A DNA stretch of 9,121 bases, taken from positions 1 through 9,121 of the forward strand of contig JAUQXD010000775.1 of assembly GCA_030834835.1 (NCBI GenBank), in the 5' to 3' direction. This DNA is from Thermoflexales bacterium. GTDB lineage: Bacteria > Chloroflexota > Anaerolineae > Fen-1058. The position numbers were made by a program, and so were the translations under genes. The notes beneath the pieces are model-generated. The model was not told where the DNA came from. It searched no databases and saw only the letters and a list, made by a program, of their open reading frames with translations. Of the stretch, positions 1 through 6,147 are shown piece after piece. Position 1 is the first letter of the stretch. Every line of letters starts with the position of its first letter.

Positions 1-346
1 GCTGACGGTGGAACTGTTCGGCCTCGGCGAGCGCGTCGATGTCGTCGGCATCTCGAAGGGCCGCGGTTTCGCGGGCGTCGTCAAGCGCCACGGCTTCAGC
101 GGCGGACCGCGCACGCACGGTCAATCGGATCGGCTGCGCACCTCCGGCTCGATCGCCGCGGGCACCACGCCCGGTAAGATTCACAAGGGCAAGCATATGG
201 CCGGTCACATGGGTGTTGATCGTGTAACCAGCCAGAACCTGCGGGTGGTCCTGTTGGATGCTGAGCGCAATTTGATTGGTGTGCGCGGCTCAGTCCCCGG
301 CGCGATTGGCGGGCTGGTGCTGGTGACCGAGACTCGGAAGAAGTAG
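1..346 (+). CDS. rplC: 50S ribosomal protein L3, 3' part (5' end outside window)
   Basis: L3 is an early-assembling 23S rRNA-binding protein whose long loop reaches toward the peptidyl transferase centre. The reading frame is open from base 2, so the gene enters from the left and only about 114 C-terminal codons are present (L3 is usually a little over 200 residues). Recognisable segments are [13 protein letters not shown], the THGQSDR turn, the [16 protein letters not shown] loop and the closing [16 protein letters not shown] strand. The loop reads [11 protein letters not shown] and has no glutamine where E. coli L3 has GQNQ, the segment methylated by PrmB, so that modification is not expected here. 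The stop at 344-346 is followed at once by rplD. The GTG at base 8 is an internal valine codon, not a start. Confidence 0.97.
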   Translation, partial: LTVELFGLGERVDVVGISKGRGFAGVVKRHGFSGGPRTHGQSDRLRTSGSIAAGTTPGKIHKGKHMAGHMGVDRVTSQNLRVVLLDAERNLIGVRGSVPGAIGGLVLVTETRKK

Positions 347-357
347 GAGTATTGGCG

Positions 358-978
358 ATGAAAATCCCATTGATTAATATGTCCGGCGAAACCGTCGGTG
401 AAGTCGAACTCAATCCCGCCATTTTTGAAGCGCCCGTCAACGTGCCGCTGATGCATCAGGCTCTGACGCGCCAACTGGCGAACGCCCGTCAAGGCAATGC
501 CAAGACGAAGAATCGCAGCGAAGTCAACGGCAGCACCCGCAAGATGTGGAAGCAGAAGGGCACGGGGCGCGCCCGCCAGGGCAGCCGCAAGGCGCCACAC
601 TGGAAGGGTGGCGGTAACGTGTTCGGGCCGCAGCCGCGCGACTATACCCAGCGGATGCCGCTGCGTATGCGCCACGGCGCGCTCCGCTCGGCGTTGAGCG
701 CCAAAGCCGCCGATAGCAGCATCGTCGTGCTGGATCAACTCGAACTCGAGAAGCCCAACACCAAGACGATGGCCTCGGTGCTGGTGAATGCGAAGGCGGG
801 CCGTAAGACGCTGGTGCTGTTGCCGGCCAGCAATGAAAACGTCGAGCGCTCGATCCGCAATCTCGACAATGCGATGTACGTGCGGGCGCAATATCTGAAC
901 GTGCGCGATTTGTTGGGGAACGAAACCATCCTCATTCCGCAGGGCGCGCTCGAAGTCATCGACAACCTGTTGGGTTAG
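358..978 (+). CDS. rplD: 50S ribosomal protein L4
   Basis: L4 binds 23S rRNA domain I and sends an extended loop to the constriction of the peptide exit tunnel. The loop is visible at about residues 60-95, rich in Arg, Lys and Gly ([16 protein letters not shown] at 65-80, then PQPRDY). The C-terminal Rossmann-like half includes [10 protein letters not shown] and [20 protein letters not shown] chose the ATG at 358 (206 residues): AGGAG at 345-349 lies 8 bases upstream, whereas the in-frame TTG at 352 is only 2 bases from it. The TTG start would add just Met-Ala. In gammaproteobacteria L4 represses the S10 operon through the leader; that leader would lie outside this window, so nothing can be said about it here. 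Confidence 0.97.
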   Translation: MKIPLINMSGETVGEVELNPAIFEAPVNVPLMHQALTRQLANARQGNAKTKNRSEVNGSTRKMWKQKGTGRARQGSRKAPHWKGGGNVFGPQPRDYTQRMPLRMRHGALRSALSAKAADSSIVVLDQLELEKPNTKTMASVLVNAKAGRKTLVLLPASNENVERSIRNLDNAMYVRAQYLNVRDLLGNETILIPQGALEVIDNLLG

Positions 979-990
979 GTGAGGTGAACT

Positions 991-1302
991 ATGCACATTT
1001 ATGAAGTTCTCAAGCGCCCGCTGCAGACCGAGAAAACGATGTATCTGAAAGACCTCCACCAGTATGCGTTCGAGGTCGATGATCGCGCCAACAAGACCCA
1101 GGTCAAAGAAGCCGTCGAGACCATTTTCAAAGTCAGCGTGGTGGCGGTGAATTTGATGAATCAACCGGCCAAGCGCCGCCGCAATCCGCGCAGCCGCGCG
1201 GTCGGCAAGAAGGCTCAGCAGAAGGTCAGGGCCGCCGGCTGGAAGAAAGCGATCGTGACGGTGGAAGCCGGTCAGCAGATCGAACTGTTCGAAGGCGTCT
1301 AA
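991..1302 (+). CDS. rplW: 50S ribosomal protein L23
   Basis: L23 sits at the tunnel exit and is the docking site for trigger factor and the signal recognition particle. The protein has 103 residues, a normal bacterial length. It starts with the family pattern [15 protein letters not shown], followed by the alpha/beta core ([19 protein letters not shown]) and a basic extended loop ([19 protein letters not shown], about 60-78) that contacts rRNA. It ends in a beta strand, [16 protein letters not shown]. The ATG follows an AGGTGAGGTG run that overlaps the rplD stop region, which suggests translational coupling to rplD. The glutamate corresponding to E. coli Glu18 in the trigger-factor motif is not clear by eye, so I make no claim about it. 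Confidence 0.97.
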   Translation: MHIYEVLKRPLQTEKTMYLKDLHQYAFEVDDRANKTQVKEAVETIFKVSVVAVNLMNQPAKRRRNPRSRAVGKKAQQKVRAAGWKKAIVTVEAGQQIELFEGV

Positions 1303-1316
1303 AGGAGTGTGCCATC

Positions 1317-2153
1317 GTGCCGATTAAAAAATATAAACCCACTTCGCCCGGCCGTCGTGGCATGACGGGCGACACGTTCGAAGATATTACCAAGACGACG
1401 CCTGAGAAGTCGTTGCTGAGCGACAAGCGCAAGCGCGCCGGTCGCAACTCGTACGGCAAGATCACGGTCCGCCATCACGGCGGCGGCCATAAGCAAGCCT
1501 ATCGCATCGTCGATTTCAAGCGCGATAAGCACAACGTGCCGGCCAAAGTGGCGGCGATCGAATACGATCCCAACCGCACGGCCCGCATCGCGTTGCTGTT
1601 CTATGCTGATGGCGAGAAGCGTTACATCATTGCGCCCGCCGAATTGAAAGTTGGCGACAGCGTCGTCAGCGGCCCCACCGCCGAAGTGCGACCGGGCAAC
1701 TGCCTGCCGCTGGCCAACATGCCGCTCGGTACGCTCGTCCACAACGTGGAGATGCAGCCGGGCAAGGGCGCGCAGATGGTGCGCTCGGCCGGTGCTTCGG
1801 CCCAGTTGCTGGCCAAAGAAGGCGATCACGCCACGCTGCGTCTGCCGTCCGGTGAGATGCGCAAGGTGCGCCAGAGTTGCTACGCGGTGGTCGGTCAGGT
1901 CAGCAATATCGATCACGCCAACGTGAAATTGGGCACGGCCGGTCGCAAGCGCCACATGGGCATTCGCCCGACGGTGCGCGGATCGGCGATGAGTCCCCGG
2001 GACCATCCGCACGGCGGTGGCGAAGGCCGCTCCCCGATTGGTATGCCCGGCCCGAAGAGCCCGTGGGGCCAGCCGACACTCGGTTTCAAGACGCGCCGCA
2101 ACAAAGTCAGTGATCCATTGATCGTCCGGCGACGCGGTAAGAAGCGTCGTTAA
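1317..2153 (+). CDS. rplB: 50S ribosomal protein L2
   Basis: L2 is required for subunit association and lies close to the peptidyl transferase centre. The protein has 278 residues, normal for the family. The N-terminal OB-fold part includes [18 protein letters not shown] (43-60). The SH3-like part includes [34 protein letters not shown]. The C-terminal extension carries [10 protein letters not shown] (229-238), and His230 corresponds to the conserved E. coli His229. The tail is very basic (RRRGKKRR). Translation starts at GTG 1317, which gives the usual [15 protein letters not shown]-terminus; AAAGGAG at 1301-1307, overlapping the rplW stop, is 9 bases upstream. The segment [15 protein letters not shown] after the His motif is the form I associate with Chloroflexota; it replaces the RKSPxTPWG form of many other bacteria. 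Confidence 0.98.
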   Translation: MPIKKYKPTSPGRRGMTGDTFEDITKTTPEKSLLSDKRKRAGRNSYGKITVRHHGGGHKQAYRIVDFKRDKHNVPAKVAAIEYDPNRTARIALLFYADGEKRYIIAPAELKVGDSVVSGPTAEVRPGNCLPLANMPLGTLVHNVEMQPGKGAQMVRSAGASAQLLAKEGDHATLRLPSGEMRKVRQSCYAVVGQVSNIDHANVKLGTAGRKRHMGIRPTVRGSAMSPRDHPHGGGEGRSPIGMPGPKSPWGQPTLGFKTRRNKVSDPLIVRRRGKKRR

Positions 2154-2167
2154 ACGCGGAGGTTGAG

Positions 2168-2473
2168 ATGTCTCGATCGTTGAAGAAGGGGCCGTTCATT
2201 CAGCCCAAACTATTGAAGAAAGTTGAAGCCATGAACAAATCGGGTGACAAAAAGGTCATCCGCACCTGGTCACGCGCCTCGACGATCTTCCCGCAAATGG
2301 TCGGTCATACGATCGCGGTGCACGATGGCCGCCGGCATGTGCCGATTTACGTCACCGAGAATATGGTCGGCCATAAGCTCGGCGAATTCGCACCGACCCG
2401 CACGTATCGCGGCCACTCGACCAAAGAAAAGGCCGAAGGCGCGACGACCAAGGTCGAGGGCGGGAAAGGTTAG
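2168..2473 (+). CDS. rpsS: 30S ribosomal protein S19
   Basis: S19 is a 30S head protein that contacts S13 and 16S rRNA near the A-site tRNA and bridges to the 50S subunit. The 101-residue protein shows the family signature throughout: [10 protein letters not shown] at the start, [24 protein letters not shown] in the middle, and [27 protein letters not shown], then a loosely conserved Lys/Glu/Gly-rich tail ([18 protein letters not shown]). GGAGG at 2158-2162 lies 5 bases before the ATG, and only 14 bases separate the gene from rplB. The tail is a little longer than in the roughly 92-residue E. coli protein, which is common outside Proteobacteria. Confidence 0.98.
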   Translation: MSRSLKKGPFIQPKLLKKVEAMNKSGDKKVIRTWSRASTIFPQMVGHTIAVHDGRRHVPIYVTENMVGHKLGEFAPTRTYRGHSTKEKAEGATTKVEGGKG

Positions 2474-2480
2474 GTGAGCC

Positions 2481-2831
2481 ATGGCCGTTATCACTGAAGT
2501 CCGCGCGATTACGCGCTACGCCACCATCTCGCCGCGCAAAGCCCGCCTGGTGATCGATCAGGTTCGCGGCCTCCAGGCTGAGAAGGCGCTGGCCGTGCTG
2601 AAGTTCCTGCCGAACAAGCCCGCCGAGGTCGTTTACAAGACGATCGCTTCGGCGATGGCGAACGCGGAAGAGAATCTGGGCCTGTCGCGCAGCGATCTGT
2701 ATGTCAAAGAAATCAAGGCCGATGAAGGCCCGCGCCGCCAGTGGCGGCGGTTCGGCGCACGCGGCCGGTTCAAGCCAATTATTCGCCGCTCGTCGCACAT
2801 CACCGTCGTGTTGACCGAGAAAGTTAGCTAA
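2481..2831 (+). CDS. rplV: 50S ribosomal protein L22
   Basis: L22 contacts all six domains of 23S rRNA and, with L4, forms the exit-tunnel constriction. The 116-residue protein has the standard order: ATISPRKARLVIDQVRG (15-30), the helix with KALAVLKFLPNKPAEVVYKTIASAMANAEEN, then the tunnel beta-hairpin at about 81-100 (DEGPRRQWRRFGARGRFKPI), ending in SSHITVVLTEKVS. The hairpin is the site of macrolide-resistance changes in other bacteria; I see no deletion or duplication in it. The Shine-Dalgarno AGGTGAG overlaps the rpsS stop, and the gap is 7 bases, consistent with coupled translation. Confidence 0.98.
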   Translation: MAVITEVRAITRYATISPRKARLVIDQVRGLQAEKALAVLKFLPNKPAEVVYKTIASAMANAEENLGLSRSDLYVKEIKADEGPRRQWRRFGARGRFKPIIRRSSHITVVLTEKVS

Positions 2832-2857
2832 GCCGCCAGGCTAGACAGGGGTGTCAC

Positions 2858-3529
2858 TTGGGTCGCAAAATTCATCCTTACGGTTTCCGTTTAGGCGTCA
2901 TCCGTGACTGGAATTCGCGCTGGTTCGCCAAGAAGGGCGCGCAATACGCCACGTTGTTGGCCGAGGACTTTGATCTGCGCAAGTTCATCCGCAGCAAGGT
3001 CGGTCAGGCGGGCGTGTCCAAGATCGGCATCGAGCGCTTCCCGAATCAGCTGATCATCACGATCTTCACGGCCAAGCCTGGCATCATCATCGGGCGCAAG
3101 GGCGCGGCAGTCAAAGAGCTGCGCGAGGCTCTGGAAGCGTCGACCGGCAAGAAGGTCAAGCTGGAGATCTCCGAAGTGGAGAAGCCCGATATGGAGGCCG
3201 CGCTGGTGGCCGAGAATATCGCGGGCCAGCTGGAGCGCCGTATCAGCCACAGCCGCGCCATGAAACGCGCGGTGCAGCAGGCCATGCGCCTGGGCGCGCT
3301 GGGCGTCAAGATCACGTGCTCCGGCCGCTTGGCGGGTTCGGAAATGGCTCGGCGCGAGACCGTGATGGAGGGCCAGGGGCCTCGCAGCACGCTGCGCGCT
3401 GACATCGATTTTTCGCGGGCCGAAGCGTTGACCACCTACGGTCGCATCGGCATCAAAGTGTGGATTTACAAGGGTGAGATTCTGCCCGAGGCCAAGGCCA
3501 GGCCGGAAGCGGCCGCGGCTACTGCTTAA
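2858..3529 (+). CDS. rpsC: 30S ribosomal protein S3, TTG start, unusual mRNA-entry residues
   Basis: S3 lines the mRNA entry tunnel of the 30S subunit and, with S4 and S5, helps unwind mRNA. The 223-residue protein begins MGRKIHPYGFRLG from TTG 2858, exactly where the family starts. The upstream Shine-Dalgarno is poor (AGGGGTG near 2846-2852). The type II KH domain carries its GxxG loop as GRKG at 79-82. The C-terminal domain ends in TTYGRIGIKVWIYKGEILP, followed by an Ala/Glu tail. Two oddities are visible. The E. coli helicase pair Arg131-Arg132 corresponds to Ser132-Arg133 (the later Lys is kept as Lys136). The normally rigid GRVPLHTLR stretch reads GQGPRSTLR at 172-180. The flanking sequence is intact and in frame, so the gene looks functional. 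Confidence 0.97.
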   Translation: MGRKIHPYGFRLGVIRDWNSRWFAKKGAQYATLLAEDFDLRKFIRSKVGQAGVSKIGIERFPNQLIITIFTAKPGIIIGRKGAAVKELREALEASTGKKVKLEISEVEKPDMEAALVAENIAGQLERRISHSRAMKRAVQQAMRLGALGVKITCSGRLAGSEMARRETVMEGQGPRSTLRADIDFSRAEALTTYGRIGIKVWIYKGEILPEAKARPEAAAATA

Positions 3530-3608
3530 TGATTCCGTCGGGACCAGTTGGCGCCGATTTTGGAGGCCAGCGATTCCGCACGAGTGATTTGGATGGGAGT
3601 GTGAAGCT
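3530..3608 (+). other. 79-base spacer between rpsC and rplP
   Basis: This is one of three long spacers in a cluster where most gaps are under 40 bases. It contains a short direct repeat, GATTCCG, at 3531-3537 and 3572-3578. A weak hairpin is possible, with TGGC 3549-3552 pairing GCCA 3566-3569 and CC 3554-3555 pairing GG 3562-3563. The Shine-Dalgarno of rplP (GGAGTG) lies at its 3' end. I see no open reading frame with family resemblance, no convincing promoter and no terminator with a T-run. The pairing is too short to call it regulatory. Confidence 0.4.
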
Positions 3609-4043
3609 ATGTTGATGCCAAAGCGCGTTAAGTGGCGCAAGCAACAGCGTGGACGCATGTCGGGTAAAGAACTGCGCGGCGTCGAAGTGGTTTTTGGTGA
3701 CCTGGGCCTGCAAGCCCTGGAGCCGTGCTGGATGACCCAGCGCCAGATCGAGGCGGCTCGCCGCACGGTCGTGCACTTTGTCAAGCGCCGCGGCAAGATG
3801 TGGGTGCGCGTCTTCCCCGATAAACCGGTGACCAAGAAGGCGGCCGAAACCCGCATGGGCAAGGGCAAGGGCGCGGTCGATCATTACGTGGCCGTTATCA
3901 AGCCCGGCCGCATCATTCTGGAAATTGGCGGCGTCGACGACGCCACGGCCCATGAAGCGCTCAAACTCGCGGCGTACAAGCTGCCGATCAAGACGCAGAT
4001 CATCGGCCGGCGCGATTTGGCCGCCGGTGGCACGGGAGCATAG
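3609..4043 (+). CDS. rplP: 50S ribosomal protein L16
   Basis: L16 sits near the A-site tRNA elbow and organises the peptidyl transferase region late in 50S assembly. At 144 residues it is slightly longer than the 136-137 usual. The start [19 protein letters not shown] is the family N-terminus. The core has [20 protein letters not shown], then [22 protein letters not shown] (67-88), whose Arg82 matches the E. coli Arg81 that can be hydroxylated. It continues with [14 protein letters not shown] and ends [13 protein letters not shown] plus a short Gly/Ala tail. GGAGTG at 3596-3601 is 7 bases before the first ATG. A second in-frame ATG two codons later is possible, but the first matches the family. 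Confidence 0.98.
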   Translation: MLMPKRVKWRKQQRGRMSGKELRGVEVVFGDLGLQALEPCWMTQRQIEAARRTVVHFVKRRGKMWVRVFPDKPVTKKAAETRMGKGKGAVDHYVAVIKPGRIILEIGGVDDATAHEALKLAAYKLPIKTQIIGRRDLAAGGTGA

Positions 4044-4047
4044 AGCC

Positions 4048-4260
4048 ATGCAAGCGAGCGAACTGCGCAACCTGGACGTAAACGAAATCAAAGCCAAAAT
4101 TGATGCGGCGTATCAAGAACTGTTTAACCTGCGCTTTCAGTGGGCGTCCGGCCAGCTGGAAGATCACAACCGGATGACCGTGCTGCGCCGCGACATCGCC
4201 CGGATGAAGACCGTCCTGCGCGAGCGCGAACTGGCTGCGCTGGCCGCGGGCCAGGCGTAA
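4048..4260 (+). CDS. rpmC: 50S ribosomal protein L29
   Basis: L29 is a small two-helix protein next to L23 at the tunnel exit. The 70-residue product starts [19 protein letters not shown] and has the signature [20 protein letters not shown] at 25-44, where LFNLRFQ and the later Asn-Arg are family hallmarks. It then has a basic helix ([18 protein letters not shown]). The frame is open further upstream through rplP (back to 3925), but that extension only overlaps rplP and has no family resemblance. ATG 4048 follows GGGAG 4034-4038 at a 9-base spacing and lies 4 bases after the rplP stop. Confidence 0.97.
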   Translation: MQASELRNLDVNEIKAKIDAAYQELFNLRFQWASGQLEDHNRMTVLRRDIARMKTVLRERELAALAAGQA

Positions 4261-4271
4261 GGAGCTGCAAA

Positions 4272-4526
4272 ATGAGAGAACAACGCAAGCGTCTCGTCGG
4301 TCGTGTGACCAGTGATAAGATGCAGAAGACCGTGGTTGTCACGGTGGAGTCGCTGAAGCGGCATCCGCTGTACAACAAGGTCGTGCGCCGCACGACGCGC
4401 TACAAGGCGCACAATCCGAACGATGAGGCCAAAGCCGGCGATGTGGTGCAGATCATCGAAGCGCAGCCCATGAGCCGCGAGAAGCGCTGGGCGGTTGAGA
4501 AGATCCTGACCAAGGCGGAGGCGTAG
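4272..4526 (+). CDS. rpsQ: 30S ribosomal protein S17
   Basis: S17 is a primary 16S rRNA-binding protein with an OB fold, located in the 30S body. The 84-residue protein begins [20 protein letters not shown], the standard start (RxxVGxVxSxKMxKTVVV). It continues with [43 protein letters not shown], in which AGDVVxIxExxPxSxxKxW is the diagnostic C-terminal motif. AAGGAG at 4259-4264 overlaps the rpmC stop and lies 7 bases before the ATG. In-frame sequence upstream to 4140 overlaps rpmC and is not part of the protein. Confidence 0.98.
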   Translation: MREQRKRLVGRVTSDKMQKTVVVTVESLKRHPLYNKVVRRTTRYKAHNPNDEAKAGDVVQIIEAQPMSREKRWAVEKILTKAEA

Positions 4527-4528
4527 CC

Positions 4529-4900
4529 ATGATCCAGCAAGAGACACGCCTGACGGTCGCCGATAATACCGGCGCCAAAGAACTGTTGTGCATTCATATT
4601 CTGGGTGGTTCCACTCGGCGTTATGGCTATGTGGGCGACATTATCGTGGCTTCGGTCAAGAAGGCCGCTCCCAACGCCGCCGTGAAGAAGGGTGATGTGG
4701 TCAAAGCCGTCATCGTCCGCACAGCGAAAGAGTACGATCGGCCGGACGGCAGCCATATTCGTTTTGACGACAACGCTGCCGTGATCATCGATCCCGAAAC
4801 CCTGAACCCCAAAGGCACGCGCATTTTCGGGCCGGTGGCGCGTGAACTGCGCGACAAGGGTTTCATGAAGATTGTTTCACTGGCACCAGAGACGCTGTAG
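4529..4900 (+). CDS. rplN: 50S ribosomal protein L14
   Basis: L14 lies at the subunit interface, contributes to an intersubunit bridge and is the target of the silencing factor RsfS. The 123-residue protein starts [22 protein letters not shown], a near-invariant N-terminus. It carries [35 protein letters not shown] and the signature [31 protein letters not shown]. It ends [15 protein letters not shown], one residue longer than the usual form that stops at EVL. GGAGG 4517-4521, inside the end of rpsQ, is 7 bases before the ATG, and only 2 bases separate the two genes, so translation is probably coupled. In E. coli this is the first gene of the spc operon; no promoter is visible here. Confidence 0.98.
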   Translation: MIQQETRLTVADNTGAKELLCIHILGGSTRRYGYVGDIIVASVKKAAPNAAVKKGDVVKAVIVRTAKEYDRPDGSHIRFDDNAAVIIDPETLNPKGTRIFGPVARELRDKGFMKIVSLAPETL

Positions 4901-4935
4901 CCCCCGGCTTAACAGCAGCTACAGGAGTATACGAG

Positions 4936-5256
4936 ATGGCGAAGATTAAGAAGGGCGACATGGTGATGGTTATCACCGGCGAACACAAAGGCGTCCGCGG
5001 CGCGGTCCAGAGCATGGATGGCAAGTCGATGCGCGTGGTGGTGGCCGGCGCGAATATCATCAAAAAGCACCAGAAGCCGGTGCAGGCCGGACGCGGCAAG
5101 ACTCAGGCAGGCATCATTGAATTTGAAGCGCCGATCAGCCTGTCCAATGTCATGTTGGTGTGCCCCAAGTGCAACGAGCCGACGCGCGTCGGGATGCGGG
5201 CTGACGGCGACAGCAAAGTCCGCGTGTGCAAGAACTGCGGCGCAGATATTGCCTAG
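4936..5256 (+). CDS. rplX: 50S ribosomal protein L24 with C-terminal zinc ribbon
   Basis: L24 is an assembly-initiator protein binding the 5' region of 23S rRNA near the tunnel exit. In the 106-residue protein the KOW motif occupies about residues 4-32 ([21 protein letters not shown]). The [12 protein letters not shown] and [18 protein letters not shown] segments follow. The C-terminus is a four-cysteine knuckle: Cys76-x2-Cys79 and Cys98-x2-Cys101, a probable zinc site. Zinc-ribbon L24 forms occur in many non-proteobacterial phyla, whereas the E. coli protein lacks the cysteines. AGGAG 4923-4927 is 8 bases before the ATG. An 85-base spacer with strong folding potential follows the gene. Confidence 0.97.
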   Translation: MAKIKKGDMVMVITGEHKGVRGAVQSMDGKSMRVVVAGANIIKKHQKPVQAGRGKTQAGIIEFEAPISLSNVMLVCPKCNEPTRVGMRADGDSKVRVCKNCGADIA

Positions 5257-5257
5257 C

Positions 5258-5315
5258 AGCCATCGCTCGCGCAAGACGCACAGCCAGTCAGATACGCGGT
5301 TGCGCCTTAGCGGCT
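5258..5315 (+). promoter_or_regulatory. Long imperfect RNA hairpin in the rplX-rplE spacer
   Basis: Sixteen Watson-Crick pairs can be drawn: AGCC 5258-5261 with GGCT 5312-5315; GCT 5265-5267 with AGC 5309-5311; GCGCAA 5269-5274 with TTGCGC 5300-5305; CGC 5277-5279 with GCG 5296-5298. They are separated by a 3-base bulge (5262-5264), a 1x3 internal loop and a 2x1 internal loop. The apical loop is 16 bases (5280-5295). It begins just after the rplX stop and leaves the rplE Shine-Dalgarno (GGAG 5331-5334) outside. In E. coli, S8 represses the spc operon by binding an irregular hairpin at this same gene junction. That this hairpin is an S8 target is inference only, because I could not match the S8 contact nucleotides. 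Confidence 0.45.
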
Positions 5316-5341
5316 TAGCAATAGATCAACGGAGTAGTGAC

Positions 5342-5884
5342 ATGCCGAATTTGCAGCAGCGATATAAAAATGAAATTGTTCCGACCCTGATGAAAGATTT
5401 CAGCTACACCACGGTGATGCAAGTGCCGCGGGTCAGCAAAATCGTCGTCAACATTGGCGCGGGCATTGCTTTGGACAATCCCAAAGTGCTCGACGGCGCG
5501 GTGGCCGACCTGCAGTTGATCACCGGCCAGAAGCCCGTGCTGACCAAGGCGCGCAAGTCGATCGCCAACTTCAAGCTGCGCGAAGGCCGCCAGATCGGCG
5601 TGAAGGTAACCCTGCGCGGCGCGCGGATGTGGGCCTTCCTCGATCGATTGTGCAACCTGGCGCTGCCCCGTATCCGCGACTTCCGCGGCATTCCAGATGA
5701 CTGCTTCGACGGGCGCGGCAACTATACGCTGGGTCTGCGCGAGCAGCTGGTTTTCCCGGAAATTCAGTACGACAAGATTGATATGCTGCGCGGCATGGAG
5801 ATCACGATCGTGACGACCTCCCGGACCGATGCCGAAGGCCGCCGCTTGCTGGAACTCGTCGGGATGCCCTTCAGGAGCAACTAA
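5342..5884 (+). CDS. rplE: 50S ribosomal protein L5
   Basis: L5 binds 5S rRNA in the central protuberance and contacts P-site tRNA and S13. The 180-residue protein begins [20 protein letters not shown]. Family landmarks follow: [13 protein letters not shown] (29-41), [23 protein letters not shown] (60-82), the IRDFRGI...[10 protein letters not shown] segment (111-131), FPEIQYDKI and the closing [27 protein letters not shown] chose the ATG at 5342 because it gives the family N-terminus and has GGAG at 5331-5334, 7 bases upstream. The frame stays open back into rplX, but that part has no similarity to L5. The gene is preceded by the longest spacer in the window, which suggests independent or regulated initiation. 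Confidence 0.98.
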   Translation: MPNLQQRYKNEIVPTLMKDFSYTTVMQVPRVSKIVVNIGAGIALDNPKVLDGAVADLQLITGQKPVLTKARKSIANFKLREGRQIGVKVTLRGARMWAFLDRLCNLALPRIRDFRGIPDDCFDGRGNYTLGLREQLVFPEIQYDKIDMLRGMEITIVTTSRTDAEGRRLLELVGMPFRSN

Positions 5885-5887
5885 CGC

Positions 5888-6070
5888 ATGGCGAAGAAAT
5901 CAATTGTCAACCGCGAAAGCAACCGTAAATATACCATCCGCGTGCGGAGTCGGTGCCGGCTGTGCGGCCGGCCGCGCGGCTACATGCGCCGTTTTGACAT
6001 GTGCCGCATTTGTTTCCGCGAAGCGTCGCTGCAAGGGATGATCCCTGGCGTTGTGAAGTCGAGCTGGTAA
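5888..6070 (+). CDS. rpsN: 30S ribosomal protein S14, zinc-binding type (S14Z)
   Basis: S14 is a late-binding 30S head protein. This is the short 60-residue, cysteine-containing form, with two CxxC pairs at Cys23/Cys26 and Cys39/Cys42 that should hold one zinc ion. The signature [23 protein letters not shown] spans 23-45 and the protein ends PGVVKSSW, as the family does. The roughly 100-residue zinc-free form found in E. coli and used as a backup in some Gram-positives is absent from this window. The ATG is 3 bases after the rplE stop; the Shine-Dalgarno AGGAG 5873-5877 lies inside rplE, 10 bases upstream, implying coupling to L5 translation. The gene is sometimes named rpsZ or rpsN1. Confidence 0.98.
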   Translation: MAKKSIVNRESNRKYTIRVRSRCRLCGRPRGYMRRFDMCRICFREASLQGMIPGVVKSSW

Positions 6071-6089
6071 GCGAGAGGTTCCGGCCCGT

Positions 6090-6114
6090 GGCCTGCACCC
6101 GCAAGGGCAGCGCC
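6090..6114 (+). promoter_or_regulatory. GCAA-capped hairpin in the rpsN-rpsH spacer
   Basis: Nine base pairs close on a GNRA-type tetraloop. CCC 6098-6100 pairs with GGG 6105-6107 around loop GCAA 6101-6104. CTG 6093-6095 pairs with CAG 6108-6110, leaving CA 6096-6097 bulged. GGC 6090-6092 pairs with GCC 6112-6114, leaving C 6111 bulged. It sits 20 bases after rpsN and 25 bases before the rpsH Shine-Dalgarno (AGAGGAG 6134-6140). A weaker alternative pairs GGCC 6083-6086 with GGCC 6090-6093. The following bases (CCCGTCTTTACC) are not a proper T-run, so I do not call it an intrinsic terminator. Its role, such as RNA stability or control of rpsH, is unknown. Confidence 0.4.
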
Positions 6115-6147
6115 CCCGTCTTTACCCGGATGTAGAGGAGTTTACGA

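Noticed and set aside
205..1164. Long open frame on the - strand (about 319 codons) opposite rplC-rplD-rplW
   Set aside because: It lies antisense to three unmistakable ribosomal genes, has low-complexity His/Arg/Ala composition typical of the complement of GC-rich coding DNA, and matches no family I recognise.
1320..1340. AT-rich patch resembling a -10 element at the start of rplB
   Set aside because: It encodes the conserved [10 protein letters not shown]-terminus of L2, and no -35 element at a proper distance is visible.
2031..2070. Altered L2 sequence after the [10 protein letters not shown] motif ([10 protein letters not shown])
   Set aside because: It differs from E. coli but I recognise it as a normal Chloroflexota-type form; useful for taxonomy, not unusual.
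2891..3868. Long open frame on the - strand opposite rpsC and rplP
   Set aside because: It is an antisense shadow of GC-rich genes, with no conserved motifs and no separate Shine-Dalgarno context.
5018..5341. N-terminal extension of rplE back into rplX
   Set aside because: The extension is an out-of-frame reading of rplX plus the spacer, rich in Arg/Ala/Cys/Ser, and L5 similarity begins only at ATG 5342, which has its own Shine-Dalgarno.
6105..6123. Intrinsic terminator after rpsN (GC stem followed by CCCGTCTTT)
   Set aside because: Only three consecutive T and an intervening CCCG; termination here would cut off S8, L6, L18, S5, L30, L15 and SecY. Kept as a structured element, not as a terminator.
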